In this document: positions 1-7,826 of the stretch, piece by piece
Layout: each line of letters opens with the position of its first letter
How positions within the stretch are numbered: the first letter of the stretch is position 1
Source of the DNA: JAEXNA01 sp037189585
GTDB taxonomy: Bacteria; Vulcanimicrobiota; Xenobia; Xenobiales; JADMJV01
Direction of reading: 5' to 3'
Length of the DNA stretch: 64,000 bases
Assembly (NCBI GenBank): GCA_037189585.1
Contig: JBBCJA010000001.1
Span: 186,001 to 250,000, forward strand
Notes under the pieces: generated by a model
The model's database searches: none
What the model saw: the letters and a program-made list of their open reading frames with translations, nothing else
Told to the model about the DNA's origin: nothing
Program-made: the position numbers and the translations under genes

Positions 1-63
1 TGTTAACGCATATCAAAGCTTTCGCGAAGGACCTTCTCTCGGCCGTCAGAAGATTTGCATCCT

Positions 64-1083
64 ATGTTGATTGCGGTGATGGAAAAGTCCGCTTCTGTTA
101 AGGAGATCGGCGCGGTTTTGAGACGGATCGAGGAGAGGGGTCTCAAGCCTTACCTCTCCCGAGGCGACGAGCAGACGCAGGTGGGCTGTCTTGGCGCCCC
201 ACGAGAGGACGAGCTGAAGGCTGAACTCGCCGAGCTTCCCGGGGTCTCGGTGGCCTTTGTCTCCCGCAGCCCTTTCAAGCTCGCTAGCCGGGAGTTCCGA
301 CCCGAAGCGAGCTCTTTTCGTATCGGAGGCGCCAGTGTCGGAGGTGAGCAGCTGACCATTATCGCCGGTCCCTGCGCGGTGGAAAGCGCCGAACAGCTGG
401 GGCAGGTGGGAGAGCTTCTCAAGAAGCTCGGGGTTCCGATGATTCGAGGTGGAGCCTTCAAGCCCCGAACTTCTCCTTACGATTTTCAGGGACTAGGGGT
501 GGAAGGGCTCAAATTGCTGGCTCAGGCTCGCGCTCGCTACGGCTTGAAGGTGGTCACGGAGTGTATCCAGCCATCGGACGTGGAAGTCTGCGTCGAATAC
601 GCCGACATGATCCAGATCGGCGCGCGCAACATGCAGAATTTCGCTCTTCTTCAAGAGGTCGGAAAAGCCCGCGTCCCGGTTCTTTTAAAGCGGGGGATGA
701 TGAGTTCTCTCAAAGAGTTCTTGCTTTCGGCCGAATATGTCCTGGCTCAGGGGAATGAGCGGGTCGCTCTGTGCGAACGGGGGATTCGTACCTTCGAGAC
801 CATGACGCGCAACACACTCGACATCGCCGCCGTTCCTGTTTTGAAGCGCTTGACTCACCTTCCGGTGATCATCGACCCGTCCCACGCCGCGGGCGACAGA
901 GAGCTCGTTCCGGCGCTGTGCCTCGCCGCCGTAGCCGCGGGTGCCGACGGTCTCATCATCGAGATCCACCCACGCCCGGACGAGGCGGTTTCCGACGGTC
1001 CCCAGTCGATGACCCTGGAAGGCTTCGAGGCCCTTCACGGGCTTCTCGGTCCGGTTGCCCAGAGCGTCGGGCGGCGGCTGTAG
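64..1083 (+). CDS. aroF: 3-deoxy-7-phosphoheptulonate (DAHP) synthase, ACT-like N-domain type
   Basis: Catalyses condensation of phosphoenolpyruvate and erythrose-4-phosphate, the first step of the shikimate pathway, in the cytosol. Residues 1-70 form a ferredoxin/ACT-like regulatory domain, followed by the (beta/alpha)8 barrel. Visible barrel motifs are IIAGPCAVES, GGAFKPRTSPYDFQGLG, QIGARNMQNF, LLKRGM, CERGIRTFE and DPSHAAGDR; together they match the Thermotoga-type enzyme, also in length (339 against about 338). A TTG lies in frame at 55, but ATG 64 has an AGAAG about 9 nt upstream and gives the family-like start MLIAVMEK. The N-terminal domain in this family normally mediates feedback inhibition by aromatic amino acids. 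No other shikimate gene is in the window. Confidence 0.95.
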   Translation: MLIAVMEKSASVKEIGAVLRRIEERGLKPYLSRGDEQTQVGCLGAPREDELKAELAELPGVSVAFVSRSPFKLASREFRPEASSFRIGGASVGGEQLTIIAGPCAVESAEQLGQVGELLKKLGVPMIRGGAFKPRTSPYDFQGLGVEGLKLLAQARARYGLKVVTECIQPSDVEVCVEYADMIQIGARNMQNFALLQEVGKARVPVLLKRGMMSSLKEFLLSAEYVLAQGNERVALCERGIRTFETMTRNTLDIAAVPVLKRLTHLPVIIDPSHAAGDRELVPALCLAAVAAGADGLIIEIHPRPDEAVSDGPQSMTLEGFEALHGLLGPVAQSVGRRL

Positions 1084-1132
1084 CTTGACACTCCTAGGAC
1101 CTGTGGGAGACATTTAGGGTAACCAAATTCCC

Positions 1133-2347
1133 ATGGCCATCAATACCGGATATAGCAACCTCGGTAGCCCGCCCATCGGTCCTAATAAGGCCAATGTCAT
1201 CGCGCCTAAGCTCGAGAACAAGCAGGCCGTTCAGAATCAACTTTCCTCGGAGCAGGTCGACCTCGGAGGGAGCCGACCTCTCAAGACTCCTCGTCCGGGC
1301 AGCGACATGGCCCAGATGCTGGAGGACCTCCAGAGTAATGGGGTACTTCCACAGTCCCGGTCTGAGGACACTTCCGTTAAGCCCAAGACTCTTCGCGAGC
1401 CGACTTCGGACTACATGGCTCAGATGGTCGAGGATGTCCAGCGCGACTTCGGAGCTCGCTCCAAGCAGCTCGATGTCCAGCTCGGCGGAAACGGCACCAT
1501 AGCCTTGCTCGACGACACAGCTGTCCCCGGCCTGCTCGCTCAAGGCCAGCACGAGGCTTCTTCCGAAGAAGAAGTGATTGGGCATGAGCACGAGCACGGC
1601 TTCAAGGAAGACGCCTTACTGGGCGGCCATATCGGCACCGAGATCATCGAGAAGGTGGGTCATAGCGCGCATCATGCCTCCCACGCGGTCACAGAGGTGG
1701 CCGGTCACGGAGCCGCCAAGATTGCCGGCCAGGGGGCTATCAAGGCCGCGGGCCACGGAGTCAGCAAAGCCGCCACCTCGGCGGGACAAGCGGCCGACGT
1801 GCATGAAGCCGCTAGCCATACTCTTACTGTGGGAAAAGAGGCCGCGCACCACTTGTCCACCGGACTCGAGATCGCACTAGGGGTGGGCGCGGTGGGCGCC
1901 GGTGTTCTGGCCGTTCCCATCACTATCAACGGCATCAAAGAGCTCAAGGCCGGTATCAAGGAGAAAGATACCGAAAAGATTCTTGAAGGCGTCGGAAATC
2001 TCGCCGTGGGAACCCGTAGTGCCGGAACCGCCGCGGTGATGGCGGGGATGCTCACATCTTCCGAGGTCGTCACACAGGTCGCTGGGGTCGCCGCGCAGAC
2101 CTTGACCCCTCTCGGTATCGTGCATGCTGGGGTCGACACCGTTCTTGGGGTTCGCGATATCAAGAAGGGCAAAGTGACCGAAGGCCTCCTCAAGATCGGG
2201 ACGGGCGCTGCCATCGGAGCCGCCGCCATCGTCGGTGGACTACCGTTGACCATCGCCGCGCTGGGAATGCTCGGCGTCAAGACCAGCCACAAGATCTTCA
2301 CCCATGTCCAAGAGAAGAAACAGGCCGCTCAGGAGGCTCAAAGCTGA
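1133..2347 (+). CDS. Glycine-module protein of unknown function (paralogue of the protein at 53245)
   Basis: Not a family I recognise. The 404-residue protein has a polar N-terminal half with two similar short segments, DMAQMLEDLQSNG near residue 60 and YMAQMVEDVQRDFG near 100, and a His/Ala-rich middle (about residues 150-240). The last 160 residues are glycine- and alanine-rich and hydrophobic. That part contains a repeated pattern, INGIKELKAGIKEKDTEKIL and later LGVRDIKKGKVTEGLLKIG, i.e. G-x3-L-x2-G-x3-5-EG, also seen in the protein at 53245. No signal peptide is evident. Glycine-zipper-like hydrophobic stretches suggest membrane insertion or tight helix packing, which is inference. A small ORF follows after 41 nt. 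Confidence 0.8.
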   Translation: MAINTGYSNLGSPPIGPNKANVIAPKLENKQAVQNQLSSEQVDLGGSRPLKTPRPGSDMAQMLEDLQSNGVLPQSRSEDTSVKPKTLREPTSDYMAQMVEDVQRDFGARSKQLDVQLGGNGTIALLDDTAVPGLLAQGQHEASSEEEVIGHEHEHGFKEDALLGGHIGTEIIEKVGHSAHHASHAVTEVAGHGAAKIAGQGAIKAAGHGVSKAATSAGQAADVHEAASHTLTVGKEAAHHLSTGLEIALGVGAVGAGVLAVPITINGIKELKAGIKEKDTEKILEGVGNLAVGTRSAGTAAVMAGMLTSSEVVTQVAGVAAQTLTPLGIVHAGVDTVLGVRDIKKGKVTEGLLKIGTGAAIGAAAIVGGLPLTIAALGMLGVKTSHKIFTHVQEKKQAAQEAQS

Positions 2348-2388
2348 CCGCGACCGTCACATCTTGCGACATCGAGGTCATCACCTTC

Positions 2389-2673
2389 GTGGCCACGGAG
2401 AGAGCCTACTTTTTCGTGATGTCAGACCGGCGCCAGATCGACATCATGAAATGCCGCACCTTCCAGCCTTCGATTCTCGACCCCGATCACTACTCGTCCT
2501 ACATGTGGATCAAAGGATATCAGGGCTACTTCCTACTTCGACAACTCTTCCACGAACAACACGCCGGAGAATGGCGAGTCATCCGCGAGATCGAGCCGGA
2601 GACCGACTCCTTCGACTTTTTTGACCTCTACGGCGATGAACTCGAGTCCGAGCTGTGTGAGAGCTCGTCTTAA
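2389..2673 (+). CDS. Small hypothetical protein
   Basis: Unrecognised acidic protein of up to 94 residues with an aromatic-rich middle (SSYMWIKGYQGYFLL) and a C-terminus rich in Asp, Glu and Ser. GTG 2389 gives the longest reading; ATG 2419 is an alternative start that would leave 84 residues. It follows the glycine-module gene on the same strand after 41 nt and is probably co-transcribed. Its stop overlaps by 4 nt the stop of the convergent deaminase gene. No membrane segment or signal peptide is visible. The protein at 53245 is likewise followed by a smaller gene, but the two partners do not look alike. Confidence 0.6.
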   Translation: MATERAYFFVMSDRRQIDIMKCRTFQPSILDPDHYSSYMWIKGYQGYFLLRQLFHEQHAGEWRVIREIEPETDSFDFFDLYGDELESELCESSS

Positions 2674-3110
2674 AGCTCTCCGATGTCTTCGGCCCAGAGT
2701 TTAGGATTTTCGGCGATGAAGGTTTCCATCATGGCGATACATTCAGGGTCTTCGTAGCAGAGCACTTCCACTCCGTGTTGTTCCAGAAAGGCGCGACCGC
2801 CGGGAAAGGTGGTGGACTCTCCAACCACCACTTTGGGAATTTCGAACTGGACAGTCGCTCCCGAGCAGAGGTAGCACGGCATGAGGGTGGAGTAGAGCAC
2901 GGTCCCTTTGTAGCTGCCCAGACGGCCGCCGTTCTGTAGGCAATCGATCTCGGCGTGCAGGATGGGGTTGCCCAACTGGACGCGCTGATTATGACCTCGG
3001 GCCACGATCTGGCCGTCCTTGACCAGAACACTTCCGATAGGGATGCCGCCTTGAGCCTGGCTCTTTTTGGCTTCGTCGATAGCTGCTTGCAGAAAGGGGT
3101 CTCGTTCCAT
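2670..3110 (-). CDS. Cytosine deaminase, yeast FCY1 type
   Basis: Member of the zinc-dependent CDA superfamily, predicted to convert cytosine to uracil in pyrimidine salvage. The zinc/proton-transfer motif is HAEIDCLQNGGR (HAE) with PCYLCSG (PCxxC). The whole protein aligns with fungal cytosine deaminase by eye: GGIPIGSVLVKDG, ARGHNQRVQLG, YSTLMPC and the C-terminal WAEDIGE, which in the yeast enzyme carries the lid Trp and Asp over the cytosine ring. That C-terminus argues against a tRNA adenosine deaminase (TadA) or guanine deaminase. The length of 146 residues is close to the 158 of the yeast enzyme. It is divergent from the next gene, with fewer than 40 nt between starts. E. coli CodA belongs to an unrelated amidohydrolase fold. 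Confidence 0.88.
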   Translation of the reverse strand: MERDPFLQAAIDEAKKSQAQGGIPIGSVLVKDGQIVARGHNQRVQLGNPILHAEIDCLQNGGRLGSYKGTVLYSTLMPCYLCSGATVQFEIPKVVVGESTTFPGGRAFLEQHGVEVLCYEDPECIAMMETFIAENPKLWAEDIGEL

Positions 3111-3148
3111 GCCCCGAGGATTCGCAAGTGGGGGATTCGAAACCTACG

Positions 3149-4531
3149 ATGAGCATGAAGAGATTACTGATCTTGGGATTGACCCTCGCGCTTTTGTCCT
3201 CCGCTCAAGCATTGGTGGAGCCGGAGGTCGACGGTTGGCAAGACATGGTCAAAGCCGCGCGTCAAGCCTGTCAAATTCCTGGGACCGACCTTCTTCCTGA
3301 GGCCTTGGACGAGTTGGGAGGGCTTGCCTCCGACGCCATGAGCGCTCCTCTCGAAAGTCTAATGTCGGAGCTCGAGGAGCGTCGAGGATTGAAATTTCAA
3401 TACTTCACTCCCTGGCACGTCAAAGATCGAAAAGAGCTCAGAGAGTATCTGGCGGAGCAGTTGGACAAGGAGATGCCCCCCGAGAAAGCCGAGCAGGCCA
3501 CCGCGGTTCTGCGCGCTCTGCGGTTGGTTCCGAACGACTTCGAGGTCCGCTCTTTTCTCGAGAAGCTTCTGACCTCTCAGGTCGCCGGCGTCTACGATCC
3601 GGTGGTGGATCAGTTTTTCCTAGTAGACATGGCCTCCGAGGTGGGCGTGCGGGACCGTTTGGTGAAACTTGCCATGAAAAGAGCGGGGCTCTCCATGGCG
3701 GACCAGATCTCGGTGGTCACCATTCACGAGCTTGATCACGCCCTGGGCGGGCAGCATTTTCCTCTCAAGGAGCTCTTCTCCGAAGCTTCTCGAGACTGGA
3801 GCACGGACCAAACCATGGCCGCCCAGGCTCTAGTCGAGGGAGATGCGACGTTTGTGATGATCGACCATCAGAACAAACTGCCGGCCTCGCGAGCCGGAGA
3901 GTCCACCTACGTGCAGGGGGCCGACATGATGGCCAAGATGGTCACCATGATGGCGGCCTTCCCGATCCCCTTGCCCGGTATGGGAGACTTCAGCGAGGCG
4001 CCGCTTTATTTCCAGAAGAGCTTGATGTTCCCGTACTTCAACGGGGCCGAGCTGGTCTCGTCTTTGCGCCACCAGACCTACAATTGGGCCGCGGTGAACG
4101 CCGCTTATGGAATGCTACCCACCTCGACGGAACAGGTTCTTCATCCCGAGACTTATCTCTACGCCAACCGGCAGCCCACCATTCCGGACTTCTCTAAGGT
4201 TCCGAAAACTCTCGGACCTTGGAAGTGGGTGGCCGATGACACAGGAGGAGAATTTTTGGTCAGGGTTGTGCTCGAGCAGCACGGGGTTCGTGATTTCGCT
4301 TCCGCCGCCGAAGGCTGGGACGGTGACAAGATTCGCGTCTACCGTCACCGCTCGGACGGCAAACTCGCCTTCCTCTGGGTCCTCAACTGGGACACCGAGG
4401 CCGACGCCAAGGAGTTCCAAGCCGTCACCGCCTCGAACTTTCCTTTCAAGGTTGAGCGCGATGGCACGCGCACAATCCTCTGGTCGGGATTTGAACCCTC
4501 CACAATGCAAACTTTGCGAAAAACTCTCTAA
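3149..4531 (+). CDS. Secreted zinc metallopeptidase-like protein (HExxH)
   Basis: The N-terminus MSMKRLLILGLTLALLSSAQA is a good Sec signal peptide, so the mature protein is probably periplasmic or exported. Around residue 195 the sequence VVTIHELDHALGGQHFPL has an HExxH zinc motif. About 35 residues later AAQALVEGDATFVMIDHQ carries the EGDA motif that probably supplies the third metal ligand; this HExxH...EGDA arrangement recurs in many uncharacterised bacterial secreted proteins. Substrate unknown. GTG 3128 is in frame, but ATG 3149 puts the signal peptide at the start. A 170-nt gap separates it from clpB. Confidence 0.72.
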   Translation: MSMKRLLILGLTLALLSSAQALVEPEVDGWQDMVKAARQACQIPGTDLLPEALDELGGLASDAMSAPLESLMSELEERRGLKFQYFTPWHVKDRKELREYLAEQLDKEMPPEKAEQATAVLRALRLVPNDFEVRSFLEKLLTSQVAGVYDPVVDQFFLVDMASEVGVRDRLVKLAMKRAGLSMADQISVVTIHELDHALGGQHFPLKELFSEASRDWSTDQTMAAQALVEGDATFVMIDHQNKLPASRAGESTYVQGADMMAKMVTMMAAFPIPLPGMGDFSEAPLYFQKSLMFPYFNGAELVSSLRHQTYNWAAVNAAYGMLPTSTEQVLHPETYLYANRQPTIPDFSKVPKTLGPWKWVADDTGGEFLVRVVLEQHGVRDFASAAEGWDGDKIRVYRHRSDGKLAFLWVLNWDTEADAKEFQAVTASNFPFKVERDGTRTILWSGFEPSTMQTLRKTL

Positions 4532-4701
4532 GAATTCGGGCTTTCCACCCAGAGAACTCGGGATTGCTGTCCAAAATTCGAGATCTGATTCGCTTTTTGA
4601 AAGAACTAACGTAACGCTAATTCGATGGTAGCGTGCCTCAACGGTTAGCCCTGTAAGATTTCTTCAAGAAGATTTAGGATAGAGGAAGGGAGACCGTAAT
4701 T

Positions 4702-7296
4702 ATGGACTTTCAGAAATTGACCAACCGTAGCCGCTCCGCCATCGCCGAAGCCGAGGCTGTTGCGCGCACGTTATCCAATCAAGAGGTGGATTCTCTCCAC
4801 CTGACCAAGGCTCTTCTAGAGCAAGACCAGGGACTGGTCGCTCCGCTCCTAGAACGGGCGGAGTTTCCGGTCGCCGCCTTCCGCCGTCTGCTCGAGGACA
4901 AGTTGAGCAAGCGACCCAAGGTCGAAGGCGGAGAGCAGTACGTCGGACGCGAGCTCAAGACGATTTTCGACGAGGCTTTCAAAGCTCAAAAGCAGATGAA
5001 GGACGATTTCGTCTCGGTCGAGCACCTGCTGCTCGGCATCTTGAGGTCGAAAAACGCCGCCAAAGACTTGATGGCGAGTCTCGGCATCGACGAGTCGAAG
5101 GTACTCAAGTCGCTGGAGGCCGTTCGCGGTGGGCAGCGAGTCAGCGGTCAGGACCCCGAGGGGACCTACGAGGCGCTGGAAAAGTACACCACCGACCTGA
5201 CCAAGCTGGCCCGCCAAGGCAAGCTTGACCCGGTCATCGGGCGCGACGAGGAGATCCGGCGCAGCATGCAAGTGCTTAGCCGGAGAACTAAGAACAACCC
5301 TGTTTTGATCGGTGATCCCGGTGTGGGTAAGACCGCCATCGTGGAAGGGATCGCTGGACGGATCGCGGCCGAGGACGTGCCCGAGAGCCTCAAGAGAAAG
5401 CGCGTTTTGTCGCTGGACCTGGGGGCCTTGGTGGCCGGCGCCAAGTATCGCGGTGAGTTCGAGGAGCGCTTGAAGGCGGTGCTCTCGGAGATCACGAGAA
5501 GTTCGGGCGAGATCATCCTTTTCATCGATGAGCTGCACACCCTGGTCGGCGCGGGCGCCGCCGAAGGGGCGCAGGATGCCGCCAACATGCTCAAACCCGC
5601 TCTCGCTCGAGGTCAGTTGCGCTGTATCGGCGCGACCACCTTGGACGAGTATCGCAAGCACATCGAAAAGGACAAGGCTTTAGAGCGTCGCTTCCAGCCG
5701 GTCTTGATTGGTGAGCCCAGCGTCGAGGACACCATCTCCATCTTGCGCGGTATCAAGGAGAAGTATGAGGTTCACCATGGTATCCGCATCGAGGACGGTG
5801 CCATCGTGGCGGCGGCGAAGCTCTCCGACCGCTACATCTCCGACCGCTTCTTGCCGGACAAGGCTATCGACCTGGTCGACGAAGCCGCCTCCCGCATCAA
5901 GATGGAGATCGAGAGCGTGCCCGCTGTCATCGACAAGGCTCAGCGCGAGCTGACTCGACTGCAGATCGAGGAGCAGGCTCTCAACTTGGAGGACAAGGCC
6001 GACGCCAAGCAGCGTCTGAAGGCGTTGAAGGGCGAGATTTCGGAGAAGAAGGAGGAGCTGGAGGCCTTGAAGACCCGCTGGCAGGGTGAACGCGACCTGC
6101 TGCACCGCGTCTCGAGTTTGAAAGAAGAGCTCGACCGGCTCAAGACCGAGGCCGAGCAGGCTCAGCTGCGGGGCGAGCTGCAGAAGACCGCCGAGATCAC
6201 CTACGGCAAGTTGCCTCAGGTGACCAAGGAGTTGGAGACTTTGCAGGCCAAGATCGCGGAATCCCAGGGCGAGGACAGCTTCCTTCGCGAGGCCGTCACG
6301 CCCCAGGACATCGCCGGAGTGGTCAGTCGCTGGACCGGCATTCCGGTGGAGAAGATGCTGGAAGCCGAGAGCGAGCGCCTCTTGAAGATGGAAGATCGCC
6401 TGCGTCAGCGGGTGGTCGGCCAAAGCGAGGCGCTGTCCAAGGTCTCCAAGGCGATTCGGCTGGCCCGCGCGGGTCTGCAGGATCCCAACCGTCCCATCGG
6501 CTCGTTCCTCTTCCTGGGGCCGACCGGTGTGGGGAAGACCGAGCTTGCCAAAGCCTTGGCGGAGTTCTTGTTTGACGACGAGACCAACATGGTGCGCATC
6601 GACATGTCCGAATACATGGAAAAGCACGCGGTCAGTCGCCTGATCGGAGCCCCTCCAGGATACGTCGGCTACGACGAGGGCGGCCAGCTGACCGAGGCGG
6701 TTCGCCGCCGGCCCTACTCGGTGGTCCTCCTCGACGAGATCGAGAAGGCTCACACCGACGTCTTCAACGTGCTACTGCAGGTGATGGACGACGGGCGCTT
6801 GACCGACGGCCAGGGCCGCACGGTGGACTTCCGCAACACCATCATCATCATGACCAGCAACGTCGGCTCGGATTTCATCTTGAACGAGACCGACCCTGGC
6901 CGGATGAAGACGGCGGTGGAGAACGCCCTGCGCGGACACTTCCGACCGGAGTTCTTGAACCGTATCGACGCCAAGATCATCTTCAATAGGCTGGACCAGT
7001 CGGTCATCGAAGATATCGTGGAGATTCAGCTGCAAGGTTTCAGCAAGCTGCTCGAGCAGCGCGGCCTGAAGCTGGAGCTGGAAAAGAGCGCCAAGGACTT
7101 CCTGGCCGAGGTGGGCTACGATCCGGCCTTCGGCGCGCGGCCTCTCAAGAGGGCGCTACGGGAATACATCCTGGAGCCCTTGTCGGAGAAGCTCATCGCC
7201 GGTGAGATTTCTCACGACAGCATCGTGAGGGTCGAGCGACTGGGAGACAAGCTCTCGATGATCGCTATCAAGACGGAACCCGCGAACGTCGGATAA
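4702..7296 (+). CDS. clpB: ATP-dependent disaggregase ClpB
   Basis: Hexameric AAA+ chaperone that works with DnaK to extract polypeptides from aggregates. The order is: Clp N-domain (residues 1-145), first ATPase with Walker A GDPGVGKTA near 205 and Walker B ILFIDELH, then a long coiled-coil M domain (about 400-530) that identifies ClpB rather than ClpA or ClpC. The second ATPase has Walker A GPTGVGKTE near 605, VVLLDEIEKAH and the pore loop GAPPGYVGYDEGG, followed by the C-terminal D2-small domain. The length of 864 residues is standard. A GGGAG ribosome site precedes ATG by about 10 nt. I saw no CIRCE (HrcA) element in the 170-nt upstream gap and no convincing heat-shock sigma promoter. A strong terminator follows. 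Confidence 0.97.
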   Translation: MDFQKLTNRSRSAIAEAEAVARTLSNQEVDSLHLTKALLEQDQGLVAPLLERAEFPVAAFRRLLEDKLSKRPKVEGGEQYVGRELKTIFDEAFKAQKQMKDDFVSVEHLLLGILRSKNAAKDLMASLGIDESKVLKSLEAVRGGQRVSGQDPEGTYEALEKYTTDLTKLARQGKLDPVIGRDEEIRRSMQVLSRRTKNNPVLIGDPGVGKTAIVEGIAGRIAAEDVPESLKRKRVLSLDLGALVAGAKYRGEFEERLKAVLSEITRSSGEIILFIDELHTLVGAGAAEGAQDAANMLKPALARGQLRCIGATTLDEYRKHIEKDKALERRFQPVLIGEPSVEDTISILRGIKEKYEVHHGIRIEDGAIVAAAKLSDRYISDRFLPDKAIDLVDEAASRIKMEIESVPAVIDKAQRELTRLQIEEQALNLEDKADAKQRLKALKGEISEKKEELEALKTRWQGERDLLHRVSSLKEELDRLKTEAEQAQLRGELQKTAEITYGKLPQVTKELETLQAKIAESQGEDSFLREAVTPQDIAGVVSRWTGIPVEKMLEAESERLLKMEDRLRQRVVGQSEALSKVSKAIRLARAGLQDPNRPIGSFLFLGPTGVGKTELAKALAEFLFDDETNMVRIDMSEYMEKHAVSRLIGAPPGYVGYDEGGQLTEAVRRRPYSVVLLDEIEKAHTDVFNVLLQVMDDGRLTDGQGRTVDFRNTIIIMTSNVGSDFILNETDPGRMKTAVENALRGHFRPEFLNRIDAKIIFNRLDQSVIEDIVEIQLQGFSKLLEQRGLKLELEKSAKDFLAEVGYDPAFGARPLKRALREYILEPLSEKLIAGEISHDSIVRVERLGDKLSMIAIKTEPANVG

Positions 7297-7304
7297 GTAA
7301 AAAC

Positions 7305-7340
7305 GGGGCCTTCGATCAAATGATCGGGGGCCTCATTTTT
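7305..7340. terminator. Bidirectional Rho-independent terminator after clpB
   Basis: A 13-bp stem (7305-7317 with 7322-7334, allowing G-U pairs) encloses the loop AAAT. It is followed by a T-run on the plus strand (7336-7341) and by GTTTTTAC on the minus strand. It ends clpB and overlaps the stop codon and last codons of the convergent gene at 7333, so it probably serves both. Confidence 0.85.
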
Positions 7341-7806
7341 TGATCAGTTGGACAACCTCCGGTAGCAGCTCGTTCGGGATGGGTACCGAGAGGTTGTACT
7401 GGCAGATCTTCCACTCGCCCTCGACTTTTCGTAGGACTCCGCTACCTCGGGTCTGACCGTAGTGGTCGTTGCTCAGAGTCTCGTCAAACCAGGCTGTTTT
7501 ACCGTCGGGCGACAGGTTGATGTGGCGGACGCCGGGTCGATAAGTCCATCCTTTTCCTTTACTAAAGTGCGGCATGGCGTAAGCCTTGAACTGCTCAACG
7601 CTCCAACGCTCGCCGGCGTCGGTGCCTAAGAAGACGCCTTCCGGAGCGAAATGGCCGAAGTATCTTGTCGCGTCGGCTTTCGAGGCGGCAAGATGAAAAT
7701 CGTCGAGAACGCGAGCTACGGCTTGATCGTCGGCTCGGGCTGGACTGAGCAAGAGTAATAGCATGCTGGCGACAAGATAGGGGAGCTTGGAGGTGAGTGA
7801 TGACAT
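7333..7806 (-). CDS. Exported SnoaL-like (NTF2-fold) protein
   Basis: A 157-residue protein beginning MSSLTSKLPYLVASMLLLLL with signal-peptidase site near ARA-DDQ. The mature part has the NTF2/SnoaL_3 pattern: ARVLDDFHLAASKADATRYF, then FAPEGVFLGTDAGERW, and later a beta sheet with DGKTAWFDETLSN and VEGEWKICQYNLSVPIPNE. Such domains bind small ligands or act as accessory units; many carry no proven activity. An open frame extends 72 codons upstream of ATG 7806, but that part overlaps the preceding gene and is not protein-like, so the signal-peptide start was chosen. The gap to the upstream minus-strand gene is 20 nt, consistent with an operon. Confidence 0.8.
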   Translation of the reverse strand: MSSLTSKLPYLVASMLLLLLSPARADDQAVARVLDDFHLAASKADATRYFGHFAPEGVFLGTDAGERWSVEQFKAYAMPHFSKGKGWTYRPGVRHINLSPDGKTAWFDETLSNDHYGQTRGSGVLRKVEGEWKICQYNLSVPIPNELLPEVVQLIKK

Positions 7807-7826
7807 CTTCGGAGCCTTTCTTGCGC

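Noticed and set aside
4532..4701. Possible heat-shock operator or sigma-32 promoter before clpB
   Set aside because: No CIRCE inverted repeat; a TTTGAAA-like -35 exists but no matching CCCCAT-type -10 at the right distance.
4849..6753. Frames of 270 and 357 codons opposite clpB
   Set aside because: Leu/Asp/Gly-rich antisense translations of clpB; no family resemblance.
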